In this document: positions 8,005 to 17,107 of the stretch, one piece after another
Layout: each line of letters opens with the position of its first letter
Position numbering within the stretch: the stretch's first letter is position 1
Assembly: GCA_030372985.1 (NCBI GenBank)
Contig: JAUCQB010000048.1
Coordinates: forward strand, 1 to 46,197
Direction: 5' to 3'
From: Phycisphaerae bacterium
GTDB lineage: Bacteria > Planctomycetota > Phycisphaerae > UBA1845 > PWPN01
DNA length: 46,197 bases
The notes under the pieces: model-generated
Told to the model about the DNA's origin: nothing
The model's database searches: none
What the model saw: only the letters and a program-made list of their open reading frames with translations
Made by a program: the position numbers and the translations under genes

Positions 8005-9198
8005 ATGAACAAGCGTCATTTCTGGTGGAACGCGGGCGTTCTCGTGATTCTGGCATCGCTGCCGGTGATGGCCGCCCCGCCGGCGTCGCAGCCCGCGCGC
8101 GAGCTGGTCGCCGTCGAGGGCAAGGGCTACCTCGAGCGGGTGGACGGCTACCCCGTCCTGCACCTGAAGGGCAGCCCTGAAGAAATGGGGTATCAGCACG
8201 GCGTGCTGATGCGCGAGCACATCCGGCAGAACGTGGCCTTCCTGCTCGATACGAAACCGGACGAGGAGATCGAGATCGGCCCGTTGAAGCTCACGCGGGC
8301 AATGATCGGCGGAATGCTCAACGGCATGTTCTCCGACAAAGTGCCGGAGCGATTCATGAAGGAGATGCACGCGCTGGCTCGCGGGGCAGGCGTGCCGGCG
8401 CCGCGAATCACTGCCGCCAATCTCATCCCCGAGCTGTTCCATTGCAGCGGCTTTGCGCTGCTCAAGGAGGCCACCGCTGAAGGCCAGCTCCTCCACGGCC
8501 GGGTGCTCGACTACGGGGTGAGCCTGCGCCTCCAGGAACACGCGGTCCTGATCATCCAGGAGCCCGACAACCACATCCCCTTCGTGAACGTCTCGTATGC
8601 CGGGTTCATCGGCTCGGTCACGGGCATGAACTTCGAGCAGATCGGCATCGGCGAGATGGGCGGACGCGGAGAGGGGAAGTGGCAGGGTATCCCGATGAGT
8701 TTCCTGGTGCGCATGGTGCTGGAACAGGCGAAGACTCTCGACGAAGCCATCGCCGTCTTCGAGAAGAACCCGCGGACCTGCGAGTATTACTACGTGATCT
8801 CCGATGCCCGGGCCAATGAGGCGGTCGGCATGAAGGCCGTCCCGGAGAAGCTGGAACTGATCCGCCCCGGCGAGCTGCATCCGTTGCTGACCAAGCCGGT
8901 TCAGAACACCGTGATCATGTCCGCCGGGCACCGCTACGAAGCTCTAAGTAATCTGGTGGCTGAGGGTTACGGCAAGTTCACGCAGGCTTCAGCGATCCGA
9001 CTGATGGATGCCCCGGTAGCCATGAGAGACAACCTGCACGATGCCCTGATGGTGCCCGGCCAGGGCATCATCTGGGTAGCCAACGCCGACAAGGACGGCA
9101 ACCAGGCCTGCAAGCAGAAGTACTACCGCTTCGACTGCCGGGAACTGCTGCGCAGCCGGCCGCCGGCCGCTGCCCAGGCTCGCACTGCGGCGCGGTGA
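8005..9198 (+). CDS. C45-type autoproteolytic acyltransferase/hydrolase
   Basis: The 397-residue protein has a signal peptide (residues 1-24, ending PVMAAPP). LHLKGSPEEMGYQHGVLM is the typical opening of the C45 (acyl-CoA:6-aminopenicillanic acid acyltransferase-like) family. In ELFHCSGFALL the Cys at 147 is the expected N-terminal nucleophile after self-cleavage. GRVLDYG and SYAGFIGSVTGMNFEQIGI follow as in the family. Such NTN-hydrolases cut or form amide bonds; the natural substrate in environmental bacteria is usually unknown. AGGAGG lies upstream of the ATG. The gene is divergent from the hexosaminidase and converges on the dockerin-like gene. It may act on amides of the same glycan or lipid sources, but that is a guess. 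Confidence 0.75.
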   Translation: MNKRHFWWNAGVLVILASLPVMAAPPASQPARELVAVEGKGYLERVDGYPVLHLKGSPEEMGYQHGVLMREHIRQNVAFLLDTKPDEEIEIGPLKLTRAMIGGMLNGMFSDKVPERFMKEMHALARGAGVPAPRITAANLIPELFHCSGFALLKEATAEGQLLHGRVLDYGVSLRLQEHAVLIIQEPDNHIPFVNVSYAGFIGSVTGMNFEQIGIGEMGGRGEGKWQGIPMSFLVRMVLEQAKTLDEAIAVFEKNPRTCEYYYVISDARANEAVGMKAVPEKLELIRPGELHPLLTKPVQNTVIMSAGHRYEALSNLVAEGYGKFTQASAIRLMDAPVAMRDNLHDALMVPGQGIIWVANADKDGNQACKQKYYRFDCRELLRSRPPAAAQARTAAR

Positions 9199-9250
9199 TG
9201 CCAGAACGCAGGCCCACCGCCGCGTGCCGGCACTCCAACGCCCGAGGGGC

Positions 9251-10477
9251 TCAGTAGTTCAGGTTATCACAAGTCGGGTCGGCCGCGATGCCGGGCCCGC
9301 TCGCACAGGCCTCGAACTTGTCGAGATCAATGTTGTCCACATCCTCGTCGCCGTCGTCTGGAGGATTGAAGAAGCCGTCGAAATTGGCGTCGTCGCGGTC
9401 GAAGCAATCACAACCAACAACCAGCCCGCCGGCTTCTCCAGTGAGACAGGCCTGAAACACCGCGAAGTCCGCCTGGTCCACGTCGCCGTCACCGTCCGCA
9501 TCCGCGAAGGGGTCGTGGCATGCACATGCGGGTGCGCCCTCGCAGTCCGGGTCGGCGCAGTCGGTCAGGCCGTCCAGGTCGTCATCTGCATTGTTAAAGC
9601 AAACATGCTCCGGCACCAGGCGAGCGCTCACCGTGTCCACGTCGATGTATGAAGTGTACGGTGTCAGGTGCCCAGCCAAACGCTGCTCAGCCCCAAGGCC
9701 CACAATCCCCGAAGTGTAGAGGTATGTCGCGTCGATGCACTCCACCGCTCCGGTGGCTGGGTCAGGGTAGATCTCCGGCCAGTTCGGCTCGGAAGTGCCG
9801 TCCGGCCAGATATGCGCCCGCACCCTGACGTTCCCCGACCCGTCATCAAGAGTCTCACCGCGCAGCCACCAATCTGTTGTCGGGTCAAACGGCTCAATGA
9901 CAACCGAACCGCCGCTTGCGGAGCACAGATCCGTAAGGGGCCCCGTGGGAGACAGGTACTGGATGGTTACCTGCAAGCGATGATTCGGTTGACCGCCAGC
10001 GGGATTGGCTCCCTGATCGGCGGCATAGACCAAGTAGCCCTTGAAGTGGGCACCGGTCTTGTCACTTGAGAACTGCGGGTCCACGTTCATCGCCACGGCC
10101 ACGTCGAAGGTATTCTGACCGGGGGTGGCGAACGTATAGGGATTGGTGGAGTACTTGATCAGCATCTTGACCGACACGCCCCCGCTGAAGATGTCGAAGG
10201 TCTGGCTGGAGTCGGAAAAGAGGCCAACTGCCCTATCGTAGCCAGAAGTAAATAGCAGGCGCAAAGCGGGAGAGCACGTGTCGCAGGGCCGTTCGACCGC
10301 AGGAAAGAACGCTGGGGCGCCACCGAGCCATTTGATGTAGTCGAACGGCGCCATGCCCTCGAACGTGTAATCGTCAAACGTATGCAGCCACTCCGGGGGT
10401 TGAGCCCAGCCGGGCGCGACTGCGAGCAGAGCGACGCCCAGAACCGCCAGCCCGATGAAGATGCTTTTGGGGTTCAT
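9251..10477 (-). CDS. Secreted protein with dockerin-like/EF-hand C-terminus
   Basis: A 408-residue protein with a signal peptide (MNPKSIFIGLAVLGVALL, cleavage near GWAQPPE). Residues ~30-290 look like a beta-rich lectin or laminin-G-type sandwich of unassigned family. The C-terminal ~110 residues are Asp- and Cys-rich: CFNNADDDLDGLTDCADPDC, then DADGDGDVDQADFAVFQACL and a second calcium-loop-like stretch with DDGDEDVDNIDLDKFEAC. The last two resemble paired dockerin type I calcium loops and are common at the C-termini of secreted Phycisphaerae proteins. The role may be surface attachment or glycan binding; no catalytic motif is visible. It converges on the C45 gene with a 52-base gap. Confidence 0.6.
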   Translation of the reverse strand: MNPKSIFIGLAVLGVALLAVAPGWAQPPEWLHTFDDYTFEGMAPFDYIKWLGGAPAFFPAVERPCDTCSPALRLLFTSGYDRAVGLFSDSSQTFDIFSGGVSVKMLIKYSTNPYTFATPGQNTFDVAVAMNVDPQFSSDKTGAHFKGYLVYAADQGANPAGGQPNHRLQVTIQYLSPTGPLTDLCSASGGSVVIEPFDPTTDWWLRGETLDDGSGNVRVRAHIWPDGTSEPNWPEIYPDPATGAVECIDATYLYTSGIVGLGAEQRLAGHLTPYTSYIDVDTVSARLVPEHVCFNNADDDLDGLTDCADPDCEGAPACACHDPFADADGDGDVDQADFAVFQACLTGEAGGLVVGCDCFDRDDANFDGFFNPPDDGDEDVDNIDLDKFEACASGPGIAADPTCDNLNY

Positions 10478-11145
10478 GCCTTTTTCCTCCCAGATTCCGG
10501 TTTACCGAAATGAATCCTGTTCCCTCACCACCGACGGACTGAGAACATATAAGGGAGTTTGCACGGCCGGGACAAGAATCCGGTCATGAGATGAAGGCGC
10601 TCACTCCCCTATGGATTCGCTCTCTCTAAAGTATCGTAACTCGACCCGACGCCCTATGCAATCATCTTCTCTCAAATCTGTTCGCACAACGAATTTAGCC
10701 AACGCCCGCCTGGCTCTCTTGACCAGCCCCTGCGTTTATCCTTATCTTCGCGACGCATTTGCCCGTGGTCCCCGGACCAGATCTCCACCCTGTTCTCAGA
10801 ACAGCCATCGGGGCGAAAGCCCGATCGCCAGCCGCACCGAGTTCCCGGCGGCAGCCCGGGCGTATACTCGCGTAACTCATTCCTCAGTAATAACTTAAGC
10901 GCGTTATCGGGGCCGGAGAAAAACGGCAGTCTGCGCTTGAGGCTGACACAGTCTGCGGTTATGATAAAACTAGTCGGTGATCCACGGTCATTTCATGCAA
11001 GCAGTACGGCTGTCCGTTTGAAGTCGCAGGGCGGTTGGAGGCGTGCAAAAGCAACTCCCGGAGAACCAGAGAGGGTCCGAAGACCCTTCAGAAGTCTGCG
11101 TAATAGGAATAATGAGGAAGGCTCGCCTTTTGGAGGAGAATTGCT
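10478..11145. other. 668-base gene-free region upstream of the PEP-CTERM gene
   Basis: I see no convincing coding frame here. Short frames lack homology-like patterns and ribosome-binding sites. The region separates two divergent secreted-protein genes and probably holds both promoters. A compact hairpin GGGTC-CGAA-GACCC lies at 11073-11086, about 60 bases before the PEP-CTERM start. I could not recognise a known riboswitch fold. Confidence 0.4.
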
Positions 11146-11838
11146 ATGTTAAGATCCAGCGCGGTCATAGGTCTCGTTTCGATACTGGTCGCACCAGCAG
11201 CCGCCACGGAAATGCACAGTTTCACGATCGATCCGGCCAAGTCGACTTTTACGGCTAGCGTGGTCGTCTTCGGCATTACTTTCAGTGGGGGAGGGCCGGT
11301 GGCTGGCACTTACAGCATGATGCTGGAACCGCCGTCCGGCACATATCCCACGCGGAATTGGAATGTGACGGCCAGCCTGGATACTATCAGTGCAACCAAC
11401 ACCACTCAGATTCATTTTGTCGTTCCGACATTTGCGGATGTTCTACTGAATCCAGGCGATTTCAACGCTATGGACTTCAACATGACCAAGGGAGCAATCC
11501 CGAGCACCGTGCTTTCGGGCGGACCGAATATCTCCAGCGGTACCCTGAGCACCGAGATTCTGGTGTCCGTCTATGACCAAAACATGCCCGGCTATGTGAC
11601 GGACAATGGCGCCGCCGGAGAATGGGACCCTATGAACTGGAACATCCAGGTTTCCGACGCCGACTATTTGGGCGTGGCAGGCGTCGGTGATGTCGAGTCG
11701 CACCTTTCGGCGGTCTACACCGCGCCGAATGGCATCACGTATACCACGGAACTGTACGGCCGCCTAGTCCCCGAACCGGCCACAATGGGTCTGCTCGCGC
11801 TGGGTGGACTCGCACTGCTGCGCCGCCGGCCGGTTTGA
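11146..11838 (+). CDS. PEP-CTERM sorting domain protein
   Basis: This 230-residue exported protein has a signal peptide (residues 1-20, ending APAAATEM) and a C-terminus reading VPEPATMGLLALGGLALL followed by a basic RRR cluster. That is the PEP-CTERM tripartite signal (PEP motif, membrane helix, arginines), which an exosortase recognises and cuts so the protein is placed on the surface or in exopolysaccharide. The middle part (FTIDPAKSTFTASVVVFG onwards) is rich in beta strands and Thr/Ser, with no enzymatic motif. A strong GGAGGAG lies 8 bases before the ATG. The gene ends in a clear intrinsic terminator, so it is probably a single-gene transcript. No exosortase gene is in the window. Confidence 0.85.
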   Translation: MLRSSAVIGLVSILVAPAAATEMHSFTIDPAKSTFTASVVVFGITFSGGGPVAGTYSMMLEPPSGTYPTRNWNVTASLDTISATNTTQIHFVVPTFADVLLNPGDFNAMDFNMTKGAIPSTVLSGGPNISSGTLSTEILVSVYDQNMPGYVTDNGAAGEWDPMNWNIQVSDADYLGVAGVGDVESHLSAVYTAPNGITYTTELYGRLVPEPATMGLLALGGLALLRRRPV

Positions 11839-11905
11839 GGATGCCTGTCGCGCTGCCGGAACAGCGTGAGAGTCCACAGGCCATAAGCAGCAAGTATCAC
11901 GTACG

Positions 11906-11936
11906 AACAACCCGCGCGCCGCGGGTTGTTTGTTTT
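11906..11936 (+). terminator. Intrinsic terminator after the PEP-CTERM gene
   Basis: A perfect 11-base stem AACAACCCGCG / CGCGGGTTGTT with the 3-base loop CGC occupies 11906-11930 and is followed by TGTTTT. The stem ends in A-T pairs, so on either strand a U-rich stretch follows the hairpin. This is the clearest rho-independent terminator in the window. Confidence 0.85.
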
Positions 11937-12024
11937 ACTCGCCAGACGCGAGAGAGTATGGTGCCAGGCGGTCAGCCATCGGCGGCAGAATCACTGATGC
12001 CAGACTGAGCGGGGGTGCCTCTGC

Positions 12025-13311
12025 ATGCGGTGGGCGATTATCGCATACCTGGCGGTCAGCGCCTCCGGCCTGTCCGGTGCTCCCGCTACCGGACCCGCCA
12101 GCCGTCCCGCTCGGTTGTCGATCTCTGCGAGGCTCGCCCCGGCGCAGCTCGAGCGGTTTGACCGCGATCGCGCGGCCCTGGCCGGCCGCGTCAAGCCCCC
12201 TGACGTGCCATACCCGTTCGTTCGCGGCGTGTTCCACGTTCACAGCCGGCTTTCGCACGACAGCCGCGGCACCATCCCCGAGATCGTCGCGGCCGCGAAG
12301 GCCACCAGGACCCGGATCGTCGGTCTCACCGAGCATCGAAGCCCGCAGGTGGATGTCATCGCCGAGAACGTCAAAGGCTGGCAGGATGGCATCTATTTCA
12401 TGGCCGGGACCGAAAGCAACCACACGCTGCACTGGCCGGGAAGAGAGGGCCAGCCCGACCTCCGCTTCGTGTCGCATCCCGAGGGTGTCCCCACCTTCGA
12501 ACGTGCCCGCTTCGACGGGATGGAGATCTACAACACGCACAGCGACGCCAAGGATGAGTCCGTGAAGATGCTGCTCGCGGCGGTGATCCTCAATCTCCCG
12601 GCGGTGAAGGCTCATCCCGAGGCCGCCTTCGCCTCGTTTCTCGATTACCCGTCGGAATTCCTGGCCAGATTCGACGCCCTCACGCTCGAGGGCCCGTTTG
12701 CCGGGCTCGCCGCGAATGACAGCCATCAGAACCAGGGCTTCAAGGTCATGGCCATGCCCGACGGCGGGCTGGAAGTCTTCGACGCCACCGACGATTCGGT
12801 CTTCAAGAGCGACGGCGTCGCCGCCCGAATGCTTCTCGCGGCCTTCGGCCACACCAGCACGCCCGAACAGCCCCTCCTGCTGAGCCGGATCCAAGTCGAC
12901 CCCTACGAAATCAGCATGCGGCACGTCGGCACCTTCCTGCAGATCGACCGCATCGACGAGAGAACCGTCCGGCACGCCCTGCGGACCGGCCGCATCGTCC
13001 TCGGCTTTGAGATCATCGCTCCCTTGCCGGCGGTCGGCTTCTGGGTCGAGCGGGCCGGCGCCCCGGCCGGAACGGTCGGCGATCAGATCTGGTGGCAGCC
13101 GGGGCTGGCCCTCCGCTGGGCCCTTCCGTTCGATGCCGACGTCCGGATCCTCCGCAACGGACGGCCGATCCACCAGGCTGCCACCGGCTCCGGTGTACTT
13201 GAAGACATCGCCGAGGGGGTCTATCGTCTGGAAGCGTATCTCACCCTGGCCGGCGAGTACCGTCCGTGGGTGATTACCAACCCCGTCTATGTGACGCGGG
13301 GCCCTCAGTAG
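12025..13311 (+). CDS. PHP-domain metal-dependent phosphoesterase-like protein, exported
   Basis: The 428-residue protein has a short signal-like N-terminus. The PHP motifs follow in order: VRGVFHVHSRLSHDS (about residues 66-80) gives the HxH metal ligands, IVGLTEHR the next ligand, and GLAANDSHQN the C-terminal Asp-x-His ligand. PHP domains bind two or three metal ions and hydrolyse phosphoesters. The exported versions in Planctomycetota have no proven substrate. The last ~100 residues form a beta-domain (ADVRILRNGRPIHQAATG) like those fused to such proteins. The stop codon falls at the edge of a hairpin repeat at 13307-13331. A GGGGGTG serves as ribosome-binding site. Confidence 0.75.
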   Translation: MRWAIIAYLAVSASGLSGAPATGPASRPARLSISARLAPAQLERFDRDRAALAGRVKPPDVPYPFVRGVFHVHSRLSHDSRGTIPEIVAAAKATRTRIVGLTEHRSPQVDVIAENVKGWQDGIYFMAGTESNHTLHWPGREGQPDLRFVSHPEGVPTFERARFDGMEIYNTHSDAKDESVKMLLAAVILNLPAVKAHPEAAFASFLDYPSEFLARFDALTLEGPFAGLAANDSHQNQGFKVMAMPDGGLEVFDATDDSVFKSDGVAARMLLAAFGHTSTPEQPLLLSRIQVDPYEISMRHVGTFLQIDRIDERTVRHALRTGRIVLGFEIIAPLPAVGFWVERAGAPAGTVGDQIWWQPGLALRWALPFDADVRILRNGRPIHQAATGSGVLEDIAEGVYRLEAYLTLAGEYRPWVITNPVYVTRGPQ

Positions 13312-13331
13312 GAGCGGCTTGTAGCCGCGAT
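13307..13331. repeat. REP-like palindromic repeat
   Basis: AGTAGGAGCGGCT-TGT-AGCCGCGATCT contains a perfect GCGGCT/AGCCGC stem with a 3-base loop (13314-13328). It starts at the stop codon of the PHP gene (TAG at 13309-13311) and lies in the 105-base gap before the next gene. The pattern AGGAGCGGCT...AGCCGCGA is widespread as a REP-like element in unrelated GC-rich bacteria. I noticed only this copy in the window. Confidence 0.55.
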
Positions 13332-13416
13332 CTGTTGGGACGTACGGAGAGACTGAAACGAGCGCAGGCAAGCAGCACGCGGCAACCAAGGAACCATTTC
13401 GCGAGGAGACCTGACC

Positions 13417-14769
13417 ATGAGAAAGACGACGTGGGCAATGATCATCACCCTGCCGGTCGTCTTCTGTGCGCTCGCACGCGCGGATCTGGCCGGCTGCGTC
13501 GCCGAGAAAGACACCTCCTATTCCTGGACCACCGTGCTGACCAGCGAAGGCGATCCCGACAGCCCGATCCGCTACGCCGAGCTCCGGATGGTGTCCCAGA
13601 ACTGGCGGGGGGTCGAGTGGAAACACCGGATGGCGATCGTGTGCCCGCTCCAGCCGCAAACGACCTCGCACGCCCTGCTGATTATCTCCGGCGGCTCCTG
13701 GCATGAAGGCCAGCAGCAGCCGAAGCTGGACAAGGAGTCCAGGGAGTTCAAGCTGGCCGTGACCATCGCCCGCGCCTGTGGCATGCCGGTCGCTTTCGTG
13801 ATGCACGTTCCGTTCCAGCCCATGTTCGGAGGCTTGAAGGAGGATCAGATCATCTCCAAGACCTTCGACGAGTACCTCAAGACCGGCGACGAAGAGTGGC
13901 CGCTCCTGCTGCCCATGACCAAGGCCGCCGTCCGGGCGATGGACACGGTGCAGGACTTTACCCGGAAGGAGTGGAAGCTCGACATCTCCAAGTTCATCGT
14001 GACGGGGGCGTCCAAACGCGGCTGGACCACGTGGCTGACCGGCGCGACCGACAAGCGGGCCGTCGCCATTGCCCCCATGGTCATCGACGTGCTCAACATG
14101 GCAAAGCAGATGAAGCACCAGAAGGAGACCTACGGCGGGTACAGCGAGGAAATCGGCGACTACACCAGGCTGGACCTCATGGATCGCCTCGACACCGAGG
14201 AAGGCAAGAAGCTGCTGTCCCTGGTCGATCCCTACGCCTACCGCAAGCGGCTGACCATGCCCAAGCTGATTCTCCTGGGCACCAACGACCGCTACTGGAC
14301 GCTGGATTCGCTCAACCTCTATTACGATGACCTCGAGGGCGAGAAATACATCCTGTATGTCCCGAACGTCGGCCACGGTCTGAACGACATGGTGCGGGTG
14401 GTCAGCAGCGTGTCGGCTTTTGCCCTGAAGGCGGCCGGCAAGCTCGAGTTCCCCAGGTTTTCGTGGGACCTCAGGGACCAGGCCGATGCCCTGCTGCTGA
14501 CCATGCGATCGGACGTCAAACCCTCGAGTGTTTCCGCCTGGATCACCGAATCGCCGACCAGAGATTTCAGGGACGCCAGGTGGCGACAGGAAGTCATCGA
14601 GCCTGCCGGCGAGAAATACGAGTACACATTGAAGCAGCCGGAGAAGGGTTTCGCGGCCGTTTTCGGCGAAGCCATCTACGAGACCAAGGGCCGCATGATC
14701 TATCTTTCAACAAACGTCCGGATCGCGGGCACCCAGCCGGCCTCACCCGCCAGCGGCCCCAAACCATGA
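13417..14769 (+). CDS. PhoPQ-activated pathogenicity-related family protein (PqaA-like hydrolase)
   Basis: The 450-residue protein has a signal peptide ending near CALARAD. It matches the PhoPQ_related family, an alpha/beta-hydrolase: ALLIISGGSWHEG, MPVAFVMHVPFQPMFGG, ISKFIVTGASKRGWTTWL with the Ser of GASKRGW as nucleophile, LILLGTNDRYWTLDS with the acidic residue, and VPNVGHGLND with the His. Despite the name, members are found in many environmental bacteria and their substrate is unknown; an extracytoplasmic esterase or peptidase role is plausible. A GAGGAG ribosome-binding site precedes the ATG. It follows the PHP gene on the same strand. Confidence 0.85.
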   Translation: MRKTTWAMIITLPVVFCALARADLAGCVAEKDTSYSWTTVLTSEGDPDSPIRYAELRMVSQNWRGVEWKHRMAIVCPLQPQTTSHALLIISGGSWHEGQQQPKLDKESREFKLAVTIARACGMPVAFVMHVPFQPMFGGLKEDQIISKTFDEYLKTGDEEWPLLLPMTKAAVRAMDTVQDFTRKEWKLDISKFIVTGASKRGWTTWLTGATDKRAVAIAPMVIDVLNMAKQMKHQKETYGGYSEEIGDYTRLDLMDRLDTEEGKKLLSLVDPYAYRKRLTMPKLILLGTNDRYWTLDSLNLYYDDLEGEKYILYVPNVGHGLNDMVRVVSSVSAFALKAAGKLEFPRFSWDLRDQADALLLTMRSDVKPSSVSAWITESPTRDFRDARWRQEVIEPAGEKYEYTLKQPEKGFAAVFGEAIYETKGRMIYLSTNVRIAGTQPASPASGPKP

Positions 14770-14928
14770 GCCGCCTCTTGGAGTTGGCCGCGTCTCCGTA
14801 TGTGTGCGAAATTCTGCCGGACCAAGGGTAGAGTCGAGGGCGCTATAGCGACCGAGACCTGCCGCTCGGCAAGGATGGCGCTGTTTTGTCGAGGTTGTTT
14901 CGGATCGGGATGCATGCGGCAGGTCTGC

Positions 14929-14944
14929 GCCGCCTTTTGGCGGC
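14929..14944. other. GC hairpin between convergent genes
   Basis: GCCGCC-TTTT-GGCGGC forms a perfect stem in the gap between the convergent PhoPQ-related and propeller genes. A larger inverted repeat, AGACCTGCCG (14855-14864) with CGGCAGGTCT (14917-14926), lies beside it. No U tract follows, so a terminator role is possible but weak. Confidence 0.35.
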
Positions 14945-14956
14945 TCCGACCATGCC

Positions 14957-17089
14957 CTACGTGGGAGGAGAGATGAACCCGAAGTACCTTCCCATCCAGT
15001 AAGGCAGAAGGTACTCCGCCCCGGACTCAGGGCTGTTCCCGTTCCCGCCGCCATCCAGGCCCATCTCGTTGCCGTTCCATTTCTGGATACGTCGCTCATC
15101 AGGCGGCAGGACGGCAGCGGCCTCCGGCTCCACGCCCGGCCGGGCGTCGATCCGGATGTCCAGGCGGTGCGAGTTCTGCATGCGCCAGTCACGATTGTCC
15201 AGCGGGAACCGTCGCAGGATGAAGATGCTTCCCTCCTGGTCGATGGCCTCGCCCGTCACCCCGCCGAAGATGAAGTTCCACACCGGGTTTCTCTTGCGCC
15301 GGGTGGCCTCCACATGGGCGCGAATGCTCTTCATGAAGGTTGCCCTCAGCTCCTCCTCAAAGCAGTGCTTGATGAGGTTGTAGTAGCTCAGCCAATAGAG
15401 CTCGTCGTCCGAGTGGTTCCATTCGCCCATGGGGTCGGGCAGGTAACGGATCGTGTTCTCTGCATACCCGTGGCGGCGGACCAGATCATAGAAAGCGTCC
15501 TTGAACCGCTGCGAGCCGGTGACGTGGTAGGCGAGCTGGAGGAAGGAGAGGATCTCGATGGAGTTCAGACGCCGGTCGCCGCCGACGGCCGCCGTGTTGA
15601 CATATTCGGGGTTCCAGCGTCCCCACGTTGTGGGTTTGCCGTCGACGTCAACCAGGTACAGGTTGTGGTCGAGGATGTGGTTCATGATGGCCCCCACCGT
15701 CGAGGCCACGCGGCCCTGAAGTGCCGGATCATCCCGGGCCACCGTGTCGTGGAACACCGAATGGAAGAAAAACGTGCCCACGATCTCGTCGCTCGAGGTG
15801 TGCCCCTTCCACTCGAAATCATGTTGGGGCCGGGTCCGCCATCGCTCCGGATCCGACCGCTTGAAACCCTCCAGCTCGAACGTCCTGGCCTGGAAACCGG
15901 GAATAGGGGTGATGGTCACCAGCCGTTCGATTGCGTCGAAGCCGTCGAGGGCGTTCTCACGAGCATCGGCATCCCCGGTGACCGCGAATCGGAAGGACTC
16001 CGCGGCCAGGTACAGGCTCGACCACAGCCCGTCGTTGTCCGTATCGTGCAGCCGCAGATGCGCATAATCGGCATCGACAAGCTCGGCATTCGAGACCAGC
16101 CCATATCGGATGTGGTTGAGGCGAAGATTGCGCAACTCGACGGCCGCCTTGTCCGCCAGGGTCATCATGTCGAATCGAAGCTGGCTCAACCCGCCCCGGT
16201 TCAGGACAAACACGTCGTTTCGCATATCCACGTGAACATCGATCACCTCGTCGTCCTGAAGCCATCGACGGCCGGCGTAATACCTGAGCTCGCCGTCCGC
16301 GTCGATGCTGAAGGCTCCCCGTTTCGAACCGACCCAGAGCCGCCCGTCGCCGTCCCGAGTGATGCAAGTCAGATCACGCCAGGGCAACGGCCGGGGATCC
16401 GCGACTGCCGATTTCTCCGTGATCGTGAACAGCCCCTGGTCAGTAGCCGCCTTGATTTCCGCCCTCGAGACGGCTACGACCCCCCTGATCTTCGCCGGCG
16501 GAATCGGCAGGGGGGTGAGTTGGCCACCTTGATACCGCGCCAGCTTGTCAGCCGCGTACACGATGAACGTATTGTCGAAGGCGCACAGGATCACCTCGGT
16601 GAAGCCGGGATTGTCATGTTCAACCACCTTGCCCGCCGCGATCTCGGTGATTTTCGCGCCGGAGAGCAGAAGGTAATGACCGGGCGCGGCAGCGGCCACG
16701 CGGGTGCATCCTGATTGTGCGTTGTGTCGAAAGTCCACGCCGGCGCCGTGAAGCGGCAGGAGCATCTTGCTCGTGAGGAACACGAACTTGCCATTGAGCA
16801 GCTCCAGATCGTAGTGGTCGAGCTCGGATATGCCGGCCAGTTCCCGATAGCGGACCAGACGCCCGTCGCAGCCCTTGAGCAGGCCCTTGTTGGTGTTGAT
16901 CAGCACCTTGCCGTCCCGGTCCGCACGGACGGTGCGAAGCTCGTGGCCCGACAGGTCCGCCGCGTTCCTGAAATGGACCGCCCGCACCTGTCGAAACGGG
17001 ATGTCCTCATGCACCTGCCCGGCCGGCAGACTGGCCGGCAGCAGCGTCGCCAGGACCACGAAGCACGCAACCCTGGAGAATGCAACCAT
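14957..17089 (-). CDS. Exported propeller plus alpha/alpha-toroid protein, function unknown
   Basis: A 710-residue protein with a signal peptide (residues 1-23). The N-terminal half (to about 300) reads as repeated strands such as DGKVLINTNKGLLKG, ITRDGDGRLWVGSKRGAFSI and DMRNDVFVLNRGGLSQL, the style of two-component-regulator-type beta-propeller repeats. The C-terminal half (about 340-710) is helical and resembles an alpha/alpha toroid: HDTDNDGLWSSLYLAAESFRF, WNPEYVNTAAVGGDRRLNSIE, QLAYHVTGSQRFKDAFYDLV. Toroids of this kind occur in polysaccharide lyases and glycoside hydrolases, so a carbohydrate role is possible, but I see no assigned catalytic motif. It is the last gene of a three-gene minus-strand operon, 18 bases after the aldo/keto reductase. 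Confidence 0.6.
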   Translation of the reverse strand: MVAFSRVACFVVLATLLPASLPAGQVHEDIPFRQVRAVHFRNAADLSGHELRTVRADRDGKVLINTNKGLLKGCDGRLVRYRELAGISELDHYDLELLNGKFVFLTSKMLLPLHGAGVDFRHNAQSGCTRVAAAAPGHYLLLSGAKITEIAAGKVVEHDNPGFTEVILCAFDNTFIVYAADKLARYQGGQLTPLPIPPAKIRGVVAVSRAEIKAATDQGLFTITEKSAVADPRPLPWRDLTCITRDGDGRLWVGSKRGAFSIDADGELRYYAGRRWLQDDEVIDVHVDMRNDVFVLNRGGLSQLRFDMMTLADKAAVELRNLRLNHIRYGLVSNAELVDADYAHLRLHDTDNDGLWSSLYLAAESFRFAVTGDADARENALDGFDAIERLVTITPIPGFQARTFELEGFKRSDPERWRTRPQHDFEWKGHTSSDEIVGTFFFHSVFHDTVARDDPALQGRVASTVGAIMNHILDHNLYLVDVDGKPTTWGRWNPEYVNTAAVGGDRRLNSIEILSFLQLAYHVTGSQRFKDAFYDLVRRHGYAENTIRYLPDPMGEWNHSDDELYWLSYYNLIKHCFEEELRATFMKSIRAHVEATRRKRNPVWNFIFGGVTGEAIDQEGSIFILRRFPLDNRDWRMQNSHRLDIRIDARPGVEPEAAAVLPPDERRIQKWNGNEMGLDGGGNGNSPESGAEYLLPYWMGRYFGFISPPT

Positions 17090-17107
17090 GATGGCACCTT
17101 CTTGCGC

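Noticed and set aside
10900..11145. Riboswitch (cyclic di-GMP type) before the PEP-CTERM gene
   Set aside because: The conserved core segments of the GEMM fold could not be found; only a small hairpin is visible.
11935..14376. 813-codon open frame on the minus strand opposite the PHP and PhoPQ-related genes
   Set aside because: It is antisense to two well-supported genes, has a composition typical of GC-rich shadows (runs of His, Gly, Asp, Arg), no signal or family motif, and crosses the terminator at 11906-11936.
14855..14944. Bidirectional terminator between the convergent genes
   Set aside because: The hairpins are strong, but no U-rich tract follows on either strand, so I list only a hairpin and not a terminator.
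15167..16714. 515-codon plus-strand frame opposite the propeller-toroid gene
   Set aside because: No motifs; the opposite strand encodes a protein with a signal peptide and repeated propeller strands and is part of an operon.
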